From: Chthoniobacterales bacterium
GTDB taxonomy: Bacteria; Verrucomicrobiota; Verrucomicrobiia; Chthoniobacterales; UBA10450
DNA: 8,804 nucleotides
NCBI GenBank assembly: GCA_013695925.1
Contig: JACCZO010000287.1
Location: 1-8,804 of the forward strand
Direction: 5' to 3'
The position numbers and the translations under genes were made by a program. Position 1 is the stretch's first letter, and each line of letters begins with the position of its first letter. The notes under the pieces are model-generated. The model did no database searches and was not told the origin of the DNA. It saw only the letters and a list, made by a program, of their open reading frames with translations. Below, piece after piece: positions 6,355 to 8,804 of the stretch.

Positions 6355-6575
6355 GCGCCGAGAAAAACATCCCAGCTTCTCTGCTCGAGAAACTGCGCCA
6401 GTCGGGGCAGCAACCTGCGTGGCGCTGCAAGTTGCGCCTGCCGCGTGGTCGCACCATTTACGGGGTCGAAATCAGCGCCGAGGGTGAAGTCATTCGCGTC
6501 GGCAAGCGGGCGATCTTTGGGATGAGCGACCTGCGTTTCCCTCCTGCTCTGGCGGAGGACGCCGAGGTTTACTAA
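6351..6575 (+). CDS. Small conserved-looking protein of unknown function, coupled to the kinase gene
   Basis: A 74-residue protein whose ATG overlaps the stop of the kinase gene (ATGA at 6351-6354), which implies translational coupling. No signal peptide or membrane helix is present, so it should be cytoplasmic. The first 20 residues look helical (IPASLLEKLRQSGQQ); the rest suggests a small beta-sheet (WRCKLRLPRGRTIYGVEISA, then EVIRVGKRAIFGM). I do not recognise a family. It ends 15 bases before the GTG of prfC, so it sits inside a tight kinase-unknown-prfC-dksA-like run, and a role near translation or RNA is possible but unproven. Codon use resembles its neighbours, and no other reading of this interval fits better. 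Confidence 0.65.
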   Translation: MSAEKNIPASLLEKLRQSGQQPAWRCKLRLPRGRTIYGVEISAEGEVIRVGKRAIFGMSDLRFPPALAEDAEVY

Positions 6576-6590
6576 CCGCGACGCAACACC

Positions 6591-8261
6591 GTGCCTGCCA
6601 CCTTTTCTGCGGAGACGAGTTATGATTTGGCGATCGCGGAGCGCGAGATCGCGCGCCGCCGCACGTTTGCCATCATCTCGCACCCTGACGCGGGGAAGAC
6701 GACCCTGACAGAGAAGTTGCTCCTCTATGGCGGCGCGGTGCAGCTCGCAGGCAGCGTGACGGCGCGCAAGAACCAGCGCGCCACGACGAGCGACTGGATG
6801 GAGCTGGAGAAACAGCGCGGCATTTCGGTCTCTTCGACGGTGCTGCAGTTTGAATACGAGGGCTGCGTGCTAAACCTCCTCGACACGCCGGGGCACAAGG
6901 ATTTTTCCGAGGACACCTATCGCGTCCTCACGGCGGTGGATGCGGCCGTCATGGTGATCGATGCCGGCAAAGGGATCGAGGCGCAGACGCGCAAACTCTT
7001 CGAGGTTTGTCGCCGGCGCGGAGTGCCGATCTTCACTTTTATCAACAAGCTCGACCGGCCGGCGCGCCCGCCGCTCGATCTGCTCGATGAACTGGAGAAG
7101 GTGCTCGGTCTGCATGCGCTGCCGGTGACGTGGCCGTTGGGGAGTGGCGCGGAGTTTCGGGGCGTTTACGATCGACAGACTAACGAGGTGCTCCTTTTTG
7201 AAAAGACGCCGCGGGGCGCCTACCGCGCGCCGTTGCAGGTGACGGAAATCGATGACCCACTCGTGCGGCAATCGATGTCCCCCGACGTCTACGCACATTT
7301 CCGCGACGAGATCGCTTTGCTCGAAGGCGCAGGCGCGGCCTTTGACCTCGACAAAGTGAGAGCGGGCCGGCAGACCCCGGTCTTCTTCGGCAGCGCGATG
7401 AATAATTTCGGGGTGGAACTGTTGCTCCAACGCTTTCTCGCGCTCGCGCCTCCGCCCGCCCCGCGCCGCAGCGGCAACAGCTGGATCGCGCCGGAAGATC
7501 CCGCCTTTTCCGGGTTCGTGTTCAAGATCCAGGCCAACATGAACCCGAAACACCGCGACCACGTGGCTTTTCTCCGGGTTGTCTCGGGCGTTTTCCGCCG
7601 CGACATGACGGTGCTCCATCCGAGGAAGGCGAAGCCCGTTCGGCTCGGCAATTCGCAGCGCCTTTTCGCGCAGGAACGCGAAACCGTGGACGAAGCGTGG
7701 CCGGGCGACGTGGTCGGGATTGTGGGCAATCACGATTTCCGCATCGGCGATACCCTGGCGCAGATGCCGGGCGTCGAGTTCGACGAGATCCCGCGTTTCG
7801 CCCCCGAGTGTTTTTCTTTTCTGCACAACACCAGCCCGGCGAAGTTCAAGCGCTTCCGCGAGGGGCTGGCGCAGCTTTTGAAGGAAGGTGTCGCGCAGGC
7901 GTTCGAGTTGCCCGAGGCGACCCAGCGCATCCCGCTCCTGGGTGCAGTCGGTCCGCTGCAATTCGAGGTGCTGCAATATCGTCTCGAAAGTGAATACGGC
8001 GCGGAGTGCCGGGTGGAATCGGCGCCATGGAATATCGCGCGCTGGCTCCGGAGCAAAGAGCCGGAAGTTTCGCAAAATGGAACCCGGCCGCAGATTCTCC
8101 TCCCGAGCGACGCGGTCCTGGCCCGCGATGTCTTCGGCGAGTGGGTCGTGCTGCTCGCAAGCGAATGGTCGACTCATTATCTCACGGACAAGAATCCCGG
8201 GTTCGTCATCTCCGCCCTGCCTGGAGCGCGACAAGCGCCCGATCCAACTCAACCAGCCTAA
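6591..8261 (+). CDS. prfC: Peptide chain release factor 3
   Basis: A 556-residue translational GTPase that recycles RF1/RF2 from the ribosome after peptide release. GTPase motifs: G1 HPDAGKTT (31-38), G2/switch I RGIS (76-79), G3 DTPGH (98-102), G4 NKLD (152-155). RF3-specific stretches follow: KNQRATTSDWMELEKQRGIS, TWPLGSGAEFRGVYD, TPVFFGSAMNNFGV, FSGFVFKIQANMNPKHRDHV, EAWPGDVVGIVGNHDF and the RF3 C-terminal domain with GAVGPLQFEVLQYRLESEYG. E. coli RF3 has 529 residues; the extra length is a longer N-terminus and a proline-rich tail. The start is a GTG at 6591; no closer ATG precedes the G1 motif in this frame, and the conserved RRRTFAIISHPD comes some 20 residues later. It is packed between the 74-residue gene and a dksA-like gene. 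Confidence 0.96.
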   Translation: MPATFSAETSYDLAIAEREIARRRTFAIISHPDAGKTTLTEKLLLYGGAVQLAGSVTARKNQRATTSDWMELEKQRGISVSSTVLQFEYEGCVLNLLDTPGHKDFSEDTYRVLTAVDAAVMVIDAGKGIEAQTRKLFEVCRRRGVPIFTFINKLDRPARPPLDLLDELEKVLGLHALPVTWPLGSGAEFRGVYDRQTNEVLLFEKTPRGAYRAPLQVTEIDDPLVRQSMSPDVYAHFRDEIALLEGAGAAFDLDKVRAGRQTPVFFGSAMNNFGVELLLQRFLALAPPPAPRRSGNSWIAPEDPAFSGFVFKIQANMNPKHRDHVAFLRVVSGVFRRDMTVLHPRKAKPVRLGNSQRLFAQERETVDEAWPGDVVGIVGNHDFRIGDTLAQMPGVEFDEIPRFAPECFSFLHNTSPAKFKRFREGLAQLLKEGVAQAFELPEATQRIPLLGAVGPLQFEVLQYRLESEYGAECRVESAPWNIARWLRSKEPEVSQNGTRPQILLPSDAVLARDVFGEWVVLLASEWSTHYLTDKNPGFVISALPGARQAPDPTQPA

Positions 8262-8266
8262 GTTTT

Positions 8267-8605
8267 ATGATGACCGGTCATCAACTCGTCGAAATGGAAA
8301 TCCTGCTCACCGATGAGATCAGGCAAGTGGAAGCGCACCTCGCGAACAGCTCCGACTCCACCGCGGCGGTGCAGGTGGATACCTCGATCGGCCGCCTCTC
8401 GCGCGCCGACGCGATGCTGACCCAGGAAATGGCGAAGGAGGCAAGGCGGCGAATGGAACAGCGGCTGAGCAAGCTGCGCCTTGCGCTCGCGCGGCTCGAT
8501 CAAGGCGAATTCGGTCTCTGCGTCCGCTGCAAAAAGGAAATCGGCTTCGAGCGTCTGCAAATGCAGGCCGAGGCGCTGGTTTGCGCCGGTTGCGCCGCGG
8601 AATGA
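8267..8605 (+). CDS. Short DksA/TraR-family zinc-finger regulator
   Basis: A 112-residue protein (111 if the second of two adjacent ATGs, at 8270, is used). The C-terminus has the C4 finger of the family: C85-x2-C88, 17 residues, C106-x2-C109, within CVRCKKEIGFERL and VCAGC. The helical N-terminal half carries SIGRLSRADAML (40-51), close to the GRLSRxDA motif of short DksA-like proteins; the Asp-Ala pair lies where DksA places its acidic coiled-coil tip. DksA proper has about 151 residues. The family binds RNA polymerase in the secondary channel and tunes initiation, often with ppGpp; whether this member does so is not shown. It starts 5 bases after the prfC stop, so the two are almost surely co-transcribed. 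The frame is open back to 8006, but that part lies inside prfC. Confidence 0.88.
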   Translation: MMTGHQLVEMEILLTDEIRQVEAHLANSSDSTAAVQVDTSIGRLSRADAMLTQEMAKEARRRMEQRLSKLRLALARLDQGEFGLCVRCKKEIGFERLQMQAEALVCAGCAAE

Positions 8606-8629
8606 ACTGAACTGGATTCCGGCCGACAA

Positions 8630-8804
8630 TTGAAAATTCTTCCAACTTCAAAATATGAAGATAACCCTAAGGCGGTCATCATCGGCCTGGATTCGGCGAC
8701 CTGGACTCTGATCCATCGATTCGGCCTGTTAGGCCCCGGAGCGGCTTCCTTTTACCGGCCGCTGGCAGTGCCCAAGCCTTGGAGGCCCAGGGTCAAAAGT
8801 TCGT
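8630..8804 (+). CDS. Possible start of an alkaline-phosphatase-superfamily (type I phosphodiesterase) gene, partial
   Basis: A frame opening at a TTG (8630) reads MKILPTSKYEDNPKAVIIGL and then DSATWTLIHRF. The VIIGLDSATWTLI part matches the opening strand of type I phosphodiesterase/nucleotide pyrophosphatase proteins (VxxIGLDGATWxLI), where the Asp binds a metal ion. The frame stays open to the window edge, but after about residue 31 it no longer resembles the family (the usual GxLPxLxxL is not evident). The nearest ATG (8655) is in a different frame and meets a stop after 18 codons. It follows the DksA-like gene by 24 bases. It could be an intact gene with a TTG start, a frameshifted gene or a relic; the short matching segment keeps confidence low. 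Confidence 0.4.
   Translation, partial: MKILPTSKYEDNPKAVIIGLDSATWTLIHRFGLLGPGAASFYRPLAVPKPWRPRVKSS

Noticed and set aside
6870..8252. Long open frame (460 codons) on the minus strand
   Set aside because: It lies wholly opposite prfC, whose RF3 motifs are unmistakable; the minus frame is rich in Arg, His and Glu and has no recognisable domain. Long antisense frames are common in GC-rich genes.

Overview
The window is a GC-rich bacterial chromosomal segment of mostly ordinary genes. The gene styles suggest a soil-type Verrucomicrobiota relative: an adenylate-kinase-like protein without a LID, small secreted hypotheticals, few strong Shine-Dalgarno sites, and DUF1801 and DUF4440 genes. No marker gene confirms this, so the taxon is an inference. 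I found no rRNA, tRNA, CRISPR array, transposase or phage gene.

Layout: (1) 1-521, the 3' end of an amidase. (2) 552-1417, three short genes: a lipoprotein on the minus strand, then a one-helix membrane protein and a periplasmic protein on the plus strand. (3) 1611-3660, a two-gene transport unit made of a DUF485 membrane protein and an ActP-type cation/acetate symporter. (4) 3661-5259, a gene-poor, scarred stretch. It holds a secreted DUF4440/NTF2-like gene on the minus strand with a strong ribosome binding site and a hairpin terminator. On either side of that gene lies a decayed DUF1801 gene; the two share sequence both in the coding part and upstream of the start. (5) 5260-8605, all plus strand: a short zinc-ribbon protein, an adenylate-kinase-like protein, an unknown 74-residue protein, release factor 3 (prfC) and a short DksA/TraR protein. 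Spacing from the kinase onward is very tight (a 4-base overlap, then gaps of 15 and 5 bases), which suggests one transcript linking nucleotide handling, translation termination and RNA polymerase control. (6) 8630-8804, a probable start of an alkaline-phosphatase-superfamily gene with no ATG in the right frame.

I see no complete new system. The points most worth a second look are the paired DUF1801 remnants flanking the DUF4440 gene, the adenylate-kinase-like protein with altered nucleotide-binding residues, the unknown small gene coupled between it and prfC, and the irregular gene start at the right edge.
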